In this document: piece by piece, positions 1-6,504 of the stretch
Layout of the letters: every line of letters starts with the position of its first letter
Position numbering within the stretch: the first letter of the stretch is position 1
Source of the DNA: CAYRPN01 sp964426135
Lineage (GTDB): Bacteria; Planctomycetota; Phycisphaerae; Phycisphaerales; Phycisphaeraceae
Assembly (NCBI GenBank): GCA_964426135.1
Contig: CAYRPN010000205.1
Coordinates: forward strand, 1 to 6,687
Direction: 5' to 3'
DNA length: 6,687 nt
Position numbers and translations under genes: made by a program
Notes under the pieces: generated by a model
The model's input: only the letters and a program-made list of their open reading frames with translations
Told to the model about the DNA's origin: nothing
The model's database searches: none

Positions 1-36
1 GATTCCCGGGCGCGAAAAAATATTTTGGGGCGCGAA

Positions 37-62
37 CTGCGGAGGTTGGGCTAACTCCGCAG
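37..62. repeat. Hairpin CTGCGGAG/CTCCGCAG
   Basis: An 8-bp perfect inverted repeat (37-44 with 55-62) encloses a 10-base loop. No T-run follows, so it is not an obvious intrinsic terminator. It may be a dispersed palindromic repeat or the end of the preceding transcription unit. Confidence 0.5.
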
Positions 63-86
63 ATTCGAATCGCTTCGCTCCCAGCC

Positions 87-107
87 GGACGACTTGGAAA
101 GTCGTCC
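87..107. repeat. Hairpin GGACGACTT-GGA-AAGTCGTCC
   Basis: A perfect 9-bp stem (87-95 with 99-107) encloses a 3-base loop. Short GC-rich hairpins of this kind are scattered in many copies between genes in planctomycete-like genomes, and I read it as such a dispersed repeat. No U-run follows. Confidence 0.55.
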
Positions 108-185
108 CACATGCGATGTTGATCCTGCACGGCTCCTTCGCGGCTGGGGCGAGGCACTTGGGCCTGCGACTGTTTGTCCGCTCTG

Positions 186-214
186 TTGACACCCCCGAGG
201 GCAACCGCTAACTT
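186..214 (+). promoter_or_regulatory. Putative sigma70-type promoter for the atp operon
   Basis: TTGACA at 186-191 matches the -35 consensus exactly. After a 17-base spacer comes TAACTT at 209-214, which keeps the first, second and last bases of the -10 consensus. Transcription would start near 221 and give a leader of about 70 nt before the first gene at 290. A perfect -35 at ideal spacing in a GC-rich region is suggestive, but the -10 is weak. Confidence 0.45.
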
Positions 215-289
215 CCTAACCCCACACCGCAGCCGCGGCGATCCGCCTGCTTCAGGTCGGCGCGGTCGGTGCCGGGAAAGGACGGGGCC

Positions 290-595
290 ATGGCCAGCGA
301 ACCTCGGCCCCCGGACAAAAAGCCCTCGACCATTCGCCGCGTGGCAGGCCTCGGCGACCTGGCGGTGGCGGGCACCGAGCTGGGCCTGACCATTGCCGTC
401 CTCTGCCTGCTGGGCTGGTGGCTGGATGGACAGTGGAACAGCAGCCCGCTGATGCTGCTTCTGCTCGGCGGCGTCGGCATCCTCGGTACGTTTTACAAGC
501 TTTTTCGAACGAGTGGCCGGTACTTCACGGACGAACACGGCAAGCAATCCCCACGCGATCAAGGTGACGGCAAGGACGACAACCCCACCCCATGA
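290..595 (+). CDS. atpZ: AtpZ/AtpI-family small membrane protein of the ATP synthase operon
   Basis: This 101-residue protein has a basic N-terminus (KKPSTIRR, about 10-17) and two hydrophobic segments, about 25-45 and 53-72. The GWWLDG motif (42-47) at the end of the first segment and GTFYKLFR after the second fit the AtpZ/AtpI family (putative F1Fo-ATPase subunit). Such proteins sit at the head of atp operons and are thought to help c-ring assembly or divalent cation supply. The hydrophilic tail (about 76-101) is rich in charged residues. I chose ATG 290 because GGGAAAGGA (274-282) lies 7 bases upstream; an in-frame GTG at 269 would add seven residues and lies in front of that site. The stop overlaps the next start as ATGA, implying translational coupling. 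The family call rests on size, topology and position. Confidence 0.7.
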   Translation: MASEPRPPDKKPSTIRRVAGLGDLAVAGTELGLTIAVLCLLGWWLDGQWNSSPLMLLLLGGVGILGTFYKLFRTSGRYFTDEHGKQSPRDQGDGKDDNPTP

Positions 596-1242
596 CGCAA
601 ACCGCAAACCAACCCGCATTCCCGCTCGCCAAGGCAGCCATCGCGCTGACCGTGATGGCGGTGGTTGTGCTTGCCTTGGCGTACTTCGTGGTGCCCGGAC
701 TCTTCGGCCAACCGCGCGGCGCTGAACTGGCCGTGGCGATCATGGTTGCCGTCGTCTGGGTCAGCGGGCTGGTCAGCCTGATCCCGATGAAAAAAGTCGT
801 GGGGCAGCCCGCGCTGGCGGTGGTCAAGGCGTTCTTCCTCGGCATGGCGGTGCGCGTCGCCGCCGGCGTGCTGATGATGGTCGTTGCGATCAAGTCCATG
901 AAGCTGCCCGCAGGCCCCGTCGCGGTGAGCCTGATGTTCGCCTACGGCATGTTCCTCTTCGTCGAAACCCGCCTGGTCACCCGCTTCCTGCGTGACTCGG
1001 CTGCAGGACGCATGGACTCCCCTCCCTTTCAGGGAGGGGCAGGGGGAGGGTCGAGCGAACTGCGCGACCTGAGCCAACTTGACGCGGATCGCCCGACCCT
1101 CCCCCAACCCCTCCCTAAGAGGGAGGGGAGTTCTGACACCGTATCCCTGAGGCAAGCGGCGGAACCGATGTCGGGAAAACCTAAGGCCACGGACAATCAC
1201 AACGCCCCGCGCGCGATGCACGGGTCGGAGGCACTGGCGTGA
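592..1242 (+). CDS. atpI: AtpI-like four-helix membrane protein with a repeat-derived C-terminal extension
   Basis: Residues 1-135 of this 216-residue protein have about four hydrophobic segments (14-34, 44-64, 74-100, 108-126), including FFLGMAVRVAAG and YGMFLFVETRLV. Topology and place just before atpB fit the ATP synthase I chain, a chaperone-like protein for c-ring assembly. The hydrophobic core would be a usual AtpI length of about 130 residues. The rest is unlike the family: residues about 142-181 (rich in Gly, Pro and Ser) are the translation of a palindromic repeat at 1016-1131, followed by a hydrophilic tail of about 35 residues. The reading frame stays open through the repeat. The start at 592 overlaps the atpZ stop, and the stop TGA overlaps the ATG of atpB. 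The identification is by topology and context, as AtpI proteins are poorly conserved. Confidence 0.65.
   Translation: MTQTANQPAFPLAKAAIALTVMAVVVLALAYFVVPGLFGQPRGAELAVAIMVAVVWVSGLVSLIPMKKVVGQPALAVVKAFFLGMAVRVAAGVLMMVVAIKSMKLPAGPVAVSLMFAYGMFLFVETRLVTRFLRDSAAGRMDSPPFQGGAGGGSSELRDLSQLDADRPTLPQPLPKREGSSDTVSLRQAAEPMSGKPKATDNHNAPRAMHGSEALA
1016..1131. repeat. Palindromic repeat element inserted in the atpI-like coding region
   Basis: Two arms of about 37 bases (1016-1051 and 1095-1131) are inverted complements with only a few mismatches and flank a 43-base centre. Each arm also contains its own perfect hairpin, CCCCTCCCT/AGGGAGGGG, with 3-base loops at 1028-1030 and 1117-1119. This double-hairpin, long-stem design is that of a dispersed REP/MITE-like palindrome. 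It is read in frame as part of the upstream protein. No clear target-site duplication is visible. Confidence 0.8.
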
Positions 1243-2165
1243 TGAACTTCCTTTACACAATCGCGGCCGGCAACCCGGTCGACCACGTGACGGACAAGCC
1301 CATCTACGGGCAGTGGTTCGTCAGCAACGTCACGCTCATGCTGCTCCTCAGCGGCGCGCTGACGCTCTGGCTGATCCTGCCTGCGGCCAAGAAGATCGCC
1401 AAGGCGGGTGAGGCCGGCGCCAAGACGCTCGACGATTACCGCACACAGGGCATCCAGGCGAACATGGTCGAGGTCGTGTGTCTCTATCTGCGCGACACGG
1501 TCTTCAAGCCGATGCTGCACGAGCAGACGGACCGTTTCATGCCGATGCTGTGGACGTTCTTCTGGTTCATCCTGATTAACAATCTGCTGGGGCTCGTGCC
1601 GTTTGTGGACATCACCGCGCTCTTTGGCTTGAACGAATACCAGGGCCACTACGTCGGCTTCGGCGGCACCGCTACGCAGTCGATCTGGGTCACCGGCGCG
1701 CTGGCGGCGATCTCTGCCACCTGGTTCAATGGCGTGGCGCTCGTCAAGAATCCCAAGGCTTACTTCTTGCACATGACCGGTGGCGCTCCCATGTTTATGT
1801 GGCCCGTCATGTTTGGCGTCGAACTCATCGGCACGGGTGTCAAACCCATCGCGCTTGCGCTGCGTCTTTTTGCCAACATGACCGGCGGGCACATCATCGT
1901 CGCCACGCTGCTGGGATTCTTCGTGCAACTGAGCCAGTGGAAAACCGGCATCGGCCACGCGATGGCGCTGATCCCGCTCGCCGGCACGATCGCCATTTAT
2001 TTCCTCGAACTGATGGTCGCGTTCATCCAGGCGTACATCTTCACCTTCCTCTCCGGCCTGTTCCTCGCCCAACTCGTCGTCCACCACCACGACGACCACG
2101 GGCATGAAGAGCACGGTCACGAGGAACATGGACATGGACATGGCGAGGTGAAGGCGGCGCACTGA
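1242..2165 (+). CDS. atpB: ATP synthase Fo subunit a
   Basis: Subunit a (307 residues) forms the stator half of the proton channel against the c ring. The key motif is ALRLFANMTGGH: R208 matches the essential E. coli R210. H217 and E256 (in FLELMVAFIQAYIF, with Q263) replace the E. coli E219/H245 pair in swapped form, as in mitochondrial and many bacterial a subunits. Other family marks are FFWFILINNLLGLVP (106-120) and KPIALALRLF. The C-terminus (281-307) is a His/Glu/Gly tail with 11 His in 27 residues, which is unusual and may bind metal. ATG 1242 overlaps the previous stop as TGATG, with GGAGG at 1227-1231. GTG 1239 is an equally placed alternative that adds one residue. This is the last tightly packed junction in the operon. 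Confidence 0.97.
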   Translation: MNFLYTIAAGNPVDHVTDKPIYGQWFVSNVTLMLLLSGALTLWLILPAAKKIAKAGEAGAKTLDDYRTQGIQANMVEVVCLYLRDTVFKPMLHEQTDRFMPMLWTFFWFILINNLLGLVPFVDITALFGLNEYQGHYVGFGGTATQSIWVTGALAAISATWFNGVALVKNPKAYFLHMTGGAPMFMWPVMFGVELIGTGVKPIALALRLFANMTGGHIIVATLLGFFVQLSQWKTGIGHAMALIPLAGTIAIYFLELMVAFIQAYIFTFLSGLFLAQLVVHHHDDHGHEEHGHEEHGHGHGEVKAAH

Positions 2166-2170
2166 AGAAA

Positions 2171-2249
2171 GGGTTTAGGGTTTAGGGTGTAGGGTCCAAG
2201 CCACAATGCCAAATCCGCAATCCGCAATCCGAAATCCGAAATCCGAAAT
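2171..2249. repeat. GGGTTTA-like and AATCCGM heptamer repeats in the atpB-atpE gap
   Basis: Three GGGTTTA/GGGTGTA-type units run from 2171 to 2194. A separate heptamer array follows at 2212-2249: AATCCGC twice, AATCCGA three times, then a partial unit. Together they fill the first half of the 193-base atpB-atpE gap; the rest (2250-2346) holds only a small CAAGGT/ACCTTG hairpin (2314-2328). Both are low-complexity intergenic repeats. I see no coding function and no telomere role. Confidence 0.85.
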
Positions 2250-2358
2250 TGTCTAATCGTCTCCCTGCCGTTCGAGTAAGGCGTTCGGCCGTGCCCGCGA
2301 GGGATGGGGGATTCAAGGTGCGACCTTGCCGCATCGAAACTGTTTCAGGAGTCTGGTT

Positions 2359-2718
2359 ATGAAGAAGTTTCTCGCGTTTGGAATCGTCGCCCTGGTGATG
2401 TCGCTCACCTCGACCGTGTTCGCCGCCGATCCCCCGGCCGGTGGCGCCGCCCCCGCCGCTAGCGCCGATCACGGCTCGTCGTGGGTGTTCCCCTCTGGCA
2501 GCTACGGCGCTAACTTCGCCGCCGCCATCGGCGCCGGCATCGTTGTGCTCGGCGCTGCCCGCGGCATCGGCAACATCGGTGCGTCGGCCACCGAGTCGAT
2601 CGCCCGTCAGCCCGAAGCCGCCAAGGACATCAGCGGCGCCATGCTGCTCTCCTGCGCTCTGATCGAAGGTGTGGCGCTCTTCGGCGTCGTCGTGACGCTG
2701 CTCGTGGCGTTGAAGTAA
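2359..2718 (+). CDS. atpE: ATP synthase Fo subunit c with N-terminal signal-like extension
   Basis: Subunit c (119 residues) forms the rotor ring. Residues 1-22 (MKKFLAFGIVALVMSLTSTVFA) look like a cleavable Sec signal, with KK, a hydrophobic core and a V-F-A end, followed by a Pro/Ala/Gly linker (23-41). The mature hairpin runs from about 48: helix 1 with small residues (GANFAAAIGAGIVVLG), the polar loop R83-Q84-P85-E86, and helix 2 with the ion-carrying carboxylate E103 (ALIEGVALFGVVV). The Gln in helix 1 and the Ser after Glu that mark Na+-type c subunits are absent (Ile70 and Gly104 by hand alignment), which suggests H+ coupling. ATG 2359 is chosen because AGGAG (2347-2351) lies 7 bases upstream and the signal starts there; the frame extends up to 2326 without a better site. 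Confidence 0.95.
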   Translation: MKKFLAFGIVALVMSLTSTVFAADPPAGGAAPAASADHGSSWVFPSGSYGANFAAAIGAGIVVLGAARGIGNIGASATESIARQPEAAKDISGAMLLSCALIEGVALFGVVVTLLVALK

Positions 2719-2730
2719 ATCAATAGCGAC

Positions 2731-2792
2731 CCAGGGACCAAGCGACCGAGCGATCGAGGGGCAACTCTTTCGCCGGTCGCTTGGCTCCCTGG
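2731..2792. repeat. Stem-loop just after atpE
   Basis: Arms at 2731-2752 and 2771-2792 are inverted complements over about 21 of 22 bases with one bulge, enclosing an 18-base loop. The left arm and loop are themselves degenerate octamers (GGGACCAA, GCGACCGA, GCGATCGA), the same family as the array at 2847-2950 but in opposite orientation. No T-run follows, so it is not a standard terminator. In RNA it could protect the 3' end of the atpE message, which must be made in excess for the c ring. Confidence 0.75.
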
Positions 2793-2806
2793 ATTGCCCG
2801 GCTCTT

Positions 2807-2831
2807 GTAGGGTGGGCAATGCCCACTCTAC
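2807..2831. repeat. Near-perfect palindrome GTAGGGTGGGCA/TGCCCACTCTAC
   Basis: A 25-base palindrome with one mismatched pair around a central base. It is likely another dispersed intergenic repeat. Its start resembles the arms of the inverted repeat at 3506-3649 (GTAGGGTG). It contains an in-frame ATG at 2819 for atpF, preceded by the purine-rich GGGTGGG. Confidence 0.7.
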
Positions 2832-2846
2832 GCGGAATTGGTTCCG

Positions 2847-2950
2847 TCCCTTTGTCCCTTTGTCCCTTTGTCCCTTGGCCCCTCGGTCCCTCGGTCCCTC
2901 GGTCCCTCGGTCCCTCGGTCCCTCGGTCCCTCGGTCCCTTGTTCCCTATT
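2847..2950. repeat. Octamer tandem array TCCCTTTG/TCCCTCGG
   Basis: Thirteen consecutive 8-base units: three TCCCTTTG, one TCCCTTGG, one CCCCTCGG, six perfect TCCCTCGG, then TCCCTTGT and TCCCTATT. The array ends 3 bases before the atpF ATG at 2954. As 24 bases code for exactly 8 residues, the array stays open in the atpF frame and would encode a Pro/Leu/Ser octapeptide repeat if translated. Confidence 0.95.
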
Positions 2951-2953
2951 CCC

Positions 2954-3499
2954 ATGACCCTACTCTCCCTCACACTGACGCTTGCCGCCGAGGGCGGCGC
3001 GAATCCGTTTGCCGGCCGCATTTACCAGGCGATCGCCGCCGCCACGGTGTTCCTCGTGATCTTCTTCGTGCTGAAGAAGAAGGCGTGGGGGCCGATTCTC
3101 ACCGGCTTGCAGGCCCGCGAGAACAAGATCAAGGGCGATCTCGAGTCGGCGGAGAAAGCCAACGAGGAAGCCGCCTCCACGCTCAACGCCTACCGCGAGC
3201 AACTCTCGCAGGCGCAGGCCGAGGCGCGGCGAATCATCGACCAGGGCCGGCTCGACGCCTCCAAGATCGCCGCCCAGCTCAAGGCCGACGCCGAGAGTGA
3301 AATCCGCGGCATCAAGGAACGCGCCGAACGCGACATCAAAGCCGCCAAGGAGCAGGCCCTGACCGAAATCTATTCCCAGACCGCGACGCTTGCGACCACG
3401 GTCGCCAGCCGCATTCTCCGCCGCGAGATCAAGCCGGCGGATCAGGAACAGCTCGTGCAGGAGTCGCTGGCGGAACTCGGCAAGACGCGGCGAAATTGA
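2954..3499 (+). CDS. atpF: ATP synthase Fo subunit b (peripheral stalk)
   Basis: Subunit b (181 residues) is the stator stalk linking Fo to F1. After a short hydrophobic leader (1-12) and AEGGANPF comes one membrane helix, about 23-40 (IYQAIAAATVFLVIFFVL). KKKAWGPI then marks the cytoplasmic boundary. A long charged, Ala-rich coiled coil follows (about 50-165: ARENKIKGDLESAEKANEEA, KADAESEIRGIKERAERDIK), and the end (TTVASRILRREI) is the delta-binding region. ATG 2954 gives the usual b-subunit start, but there is no Shine-Dalgarno sequence: the octamer array ends 3 bases before it. An in-frame ATG at 2819, inside a palindrome after GGGTGGG, would add a 45-residue repeat-encoded leader. I think 2954 more likely because its product matches family length, with real doubt. 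Confidence 0.9.
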   Translation: MTLLSLTLTLAAEGGANPFAGRIYQAIAAATVFLVIFFVLKKKAWGPILTGLQARENKIKGDLESAEKANEEAASTLNAYREQLSQAQAEARRIIDQGRLDASKIAAQLKADAESEIRGIKERAERDIKAAKEQALTEIYSQTATLATTVASRILRREIKPADQEQLVQESLAELGKTRRN

Positions 3500-3505
3500 C
3501 TCGGT

Positions 3506-3649
3506 GTAGGGTGCGTCAAGGCTCGGCGCGGACGCACCACGGTTCACTGAAACGCGACAAGGCGCAGCGAAGTTTGGTCCGAACCCGGCTCGCCTTGTTT
3601 GATAGAAGCGCAACAAGGTGCGTCCGCGCCGAGCCTTGACGCACCCTAC
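3506..3649. repeat. Perfect 33-bp inverted repeat between atpF and atpH
   Basis: Arms at 3506-3538 and 3617-3649 (starting GTAGGGTGCGTCAAGG and ending CTTGACGCACCCTAC) are exact inverted complements over 33 bases, around a 78-base centre. The centre holds a second pair, ACAAGGCG at 3557-3564 and CGCCTTGT at 3591-3598, so the unit is nested and MITE-like. It lies 7 bases after the atpF stop and 48 bases before the atpH start. In RNA it would fold into a long stable stem. No ORF of its own is visible. Confidence 0.92.
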
Positions 3650-3697
3650 GCCAACGGCCCCGCGCTAGAGAACGCTCACCCTGCTTTGGAGACCCCC

Positions 3698-4273
3698 GTG
3701 GCAGACGAAACCCAGATCAACACCGTCGATCGGCTCTACGGCGGCGCCCTCGTCGAGATGGCCGACGAAGCCGGCGCGCTGGACTCGACGGCGGAGGAAG
3801 TGGCCAGCCTTGGCGAACTGCTCGCCAAGTCGCCGGACCTCGAGAAGCTGCTCGCCAGCCAGGTGCTGTCTGTCAAAGATCGCGCCGCCAGCATCGAGCG
3901 CATCTTCAAGGGCAAGGTGAGCGAGCTGCTGTTCCGCTTCCTGCTCGTGGTCAACAAGAAAAATCGCCTCGGCGACCTGCCAGGCATTCTGCGCGCCTTT
4001 GGCAAGGGCTACGCGGAGAAGCGCGGCGTGATCGAGGTGGACATCCACACCGCCGACGCGCTGCCCGCCGACAAACTCGCCGGCATCGCATCGGGCATCG
4101 GCAAGGCGCTGAGCCGGCAGGTCGTGCCGTTCCCCCATGTGGAGCCGCACCTGATCGGCGGCCTGAAGCTCCGCATCGGCGATCAACTGATCGACGGCAG
4201 CGTGGCCACACAGCTGCGCCTGATGACGGAAAAGATCGTCGCAGCCGGACGGGACAAGGCACGGGCGGTCTAG
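3698..4273 (+). CDS. atpH: ATP synthase F1 subunit delta (OSCP)
   Basis: Delta (191 residues) caps the alpha/beta head and binds the b stalk. The N-terminal helical domain has the family start YGGALVEMADEAG (about 14-26). The C-terminal signature is PHLIGGLKLRIGDQLIDGSV (150-169), matching the conserved LIGG..IRIGD..DGSV block. GTG 3698 is chosen because GGAGA (3688-3692) lies 5 bases upstream. The frame stays open to TTG 3599, but that would translate one arm of the 33-bp inverted repeat and add 33 unrelated residues. Length fits the family. The gene stands 198 bases from atpF and is followed 2 bases after its stop by the left arm of the S23 cassette. Confidence 0.93.
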   Translation: MADETQINTVDRLYGGALVEMADEAGALDSTAEEVASLGELLAKSPDLEKLLASQVLSVKDRAASIERIFKGKVSELLFRFLLVVNKKNRLGDLPGILRAFGKGYAEKRGVIEVDIHTADALPADKLAGIASGIGKALSRQVVPFPHVEPHLIGGLKLRIGDQLIDGSVATQLRLMTEKIVAAGRDKARAV

Positions 4274-4275
4274 GA

Positions 4276-4304
4276 AAGGGCCAAGGGCCGAAGGGCCGAG
4301 GGCC
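4276..4304 (+). repeat. Left 29-bp arm, GGGCCRA-type 7-8 base units
   Basis: The arm consists of GGGCCAA, GGGCCGAA, GGGCCGA units and continues past the perfect arm as two more units to about 4316. It is the exact inverted complement of 4780-4808 and starts 2 bases after the atpH stop codon. In the polycistronic RNA the two arms could pair around the S23 gene. Confidence 0.93.
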
Positions 4305-4349
4305 GAGGGGCCGAAACAATGCAAGTAATAGGCTGATTGGAGTCTTGGT

Positions 4350-4727
4350 ATGGAACAGCAAGCGGGTCGATTTCGCGAAGTGATCGCATGGCAGAAGGCA
4401 TACGCCCTCGCTTTGGCGATCTATCGCGCGACCAGCGCATTTCCATCTGACGAGCGATTCGGGCTGATTCAACAGATGAGACGTGCAGCCGTGTCCGTTC
4501 CGTCCAATATTGCCGAGGGTTGGGGACGAGGCAGCACCGCCGACTATCAGCGCTTCGTAGGAATCGCCCGTGGCTCGCTTTACGAACTGCTCACGCAATT
4601 GCTGCTCGCAACCGACTTGCAGTATCTGTCCGCGTCCAACGATATTCACGCCCTAGTAGCCGAAGTGGAACGCATCATCAACGGCCTGTATCGCTCATTG
4701 ATGGACAAGGTCGCACAGAACGAGTGA
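4350..4727 (+). CDS. S23/IVP-family four-helix-bundle protein
   Basis: This 125-residue, wholly soluble protein carries the full S23 (23S rRNA intervening-sequence protein) signature: W14-Q-K near the start, FPSDERFGLIQQMRRAA (31-47), SVPSNIAEGWGR (49-60), the pair D65/Y66, ARGSLYELLTQL (73-84), then a final helix. The family folds as a four-helix bundle and forms pentamers. Relatives include ORFs in 23S rRNA insertions and the Avd accessory proteins of diversity-generating retroelements, which bind RNA and reverse transcriptase. The function of free-standing members is not established, and no reverse transcriptase or variable repeat is seen here. GGAG (4339-4342) lies 7 bases before ATG 4350. 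It has no known part in ATP synthase, and the flanking inverted repeats suggest that it arrived as a unit. Confidence 0.9.
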   Translation: MEQQAGRFREVIAWQKAYALALAIYRATSAFPSDERFGLIQQMRRAAVSVPSNIAEGWGRGSTADYQRFVGIARGSLYELLTQLLLATDLQYLSASNDIHALVAEVERIINGLYRSLMDKVAQNE

Positions 4728-4754
4728 TTTTAGCTTTGGGCAGATTGGCCCAAG

Positions 4755-4770
4755 AGACTGACAGTCTTTT
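4755..4770 (+). terminator. Weak hairpin followed by T4 after the S23 gene
   Basis: AGACT (4755-4759) pairs with AGTCT (4763-4767) around a 3-base loop, and four T's cover 4767-4770. A second 6-bp stem, TTGGGC/GCCCAA, lies just before (4736-4741 with 4748-4753). The stem is short and low in GC, so strong termination, which would silence atpA, is unlikely; partial attenuation is possible. Confidence 0.25.
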
Positions 4771-4779
4771 CCGACCCTT

Positions 4780-4808
4780 GGCCCTCGGCCCTTCGGCCCT
4801 TGGCCCTT
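4780..4808 (-). repeat. Right 29-bp arm of the S23 cassette
   Basis: This is the exact inverted complement of 4276-4304; the repeat character extends outward to 4810 and inward to about 4775 with looser matching. It ends 11 bases before the atpA start, so it forms most of the atpA leader. Confidence 0.93.
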
Positions 4809-4819
4809 CGAGCTCACCT

Positions 4820-6358
<1,539 letters not shown>

Positions 6359-6416
6359 TGGCCCGGACGGGCGACGTCCTGTCAACGCGCTCGATACCTC
6401 GACAACGAACCATCAC

Positions 6417-6447
6417 ACCCTCGGCAAGTGCCGGGGGTTGTTTTTTT
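6417..6447 (+). terminator. Intrinsic terminator after atpA
   Basis: A 9-bp GC-rich stem (6417-6425 with 6430-6438, one G-T pair) with an AAGT loop is followed by TG and seven T's (6441-6447). It lies 58 bases after the atpA stop and should end the transcript there. The right half of the hairpin can also pair with 6454-6463. Confidence 0.88.
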
Positions 6448-6504
6448 CTCATTCGGCACTTGCGTACCTGACCACTGTTGAAACGGGCGCGACGAAGTAT
6501 TGAA

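Larger units (their letters stand above)
1..268. other. Non-coding upstream region of the atp operon
   Basis: I see no supportable gene here on either strand. The region begins with a 9-base direct repeat GGGCGCGAA at 8-16 and 28-36, separated by an AT palindrome (AAAATATTTT, 17-26). Two hairpins follow (37-62 and 87-107) and then a promoter-like pair of hexamers (186-214). The stretch from about 108 to 185 shows no clear structure. No end of an upstream gene is visible, so the operon probably starts here. Confidence 0.6.
4276..4808. mobile_element. Candidate S23 cassette bounded by 29-bp inverted repeats
   Basis: Perfect 29-bp inverted repeats (4276-4304 and 4780-4808) bound one gene with its own ribosome binding site and nothing else. 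The unit fills the atpH-atpA junction almost exactly: 2 bases separate it from the atpH stop and 11 from the atpA start. Removing it would leave a compact 13-base junction like those at the operon head. The gene is of the S23 family known from intervening sequences of 23S rRNA, which also have complementary ends. No transposase and no clear target duplication are seen, so calling it mobile is inference. Confidence 0.45.

Noticed and set aside
1197..2162. Long minus-strand open frame opposite atpB
   Set aside because: It is an antisense shadow with His/Asp/Arg-rich composition and no recognisable family.
2171..2194. Telomere or linear replicon end
   Set aside because: Only about three imperfect units, in the middle of an operon.
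2314..2328. CAAGGT-GCG-ACCTTG hairpin before atpE as a regulatory element
   Set aside because: A 6-bp stem of this kind is expected by chance; it does not cover the ribosome binding site and nothing else supports it.
3599..3697. Longer start for atpH at TTG 3599
   Set aside because: It would translate an arm of the 33-bp inverted repeat. GTG 3698 has a good ribosome binding site and gives the family N-terminus.
4350..4727. Diversity-generating retroelement, since Avd is an S23 relative
   Set aside because: No reverse transcriptase, template repeat or variable repeat is seen, and the protein resembles the free-standing S23 type.
4520..4819. 100-residue N-terminal extension of atpA
   Set aside because: It is the S23 gene and the cassette arm read in another frame; the alpha family start is at 4820.
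6478..6503. Promoter (TTGAAA and TATTGA) after the terminator
   Set aside because: The spacer is only 14 bases, and no gene start follows within the window.
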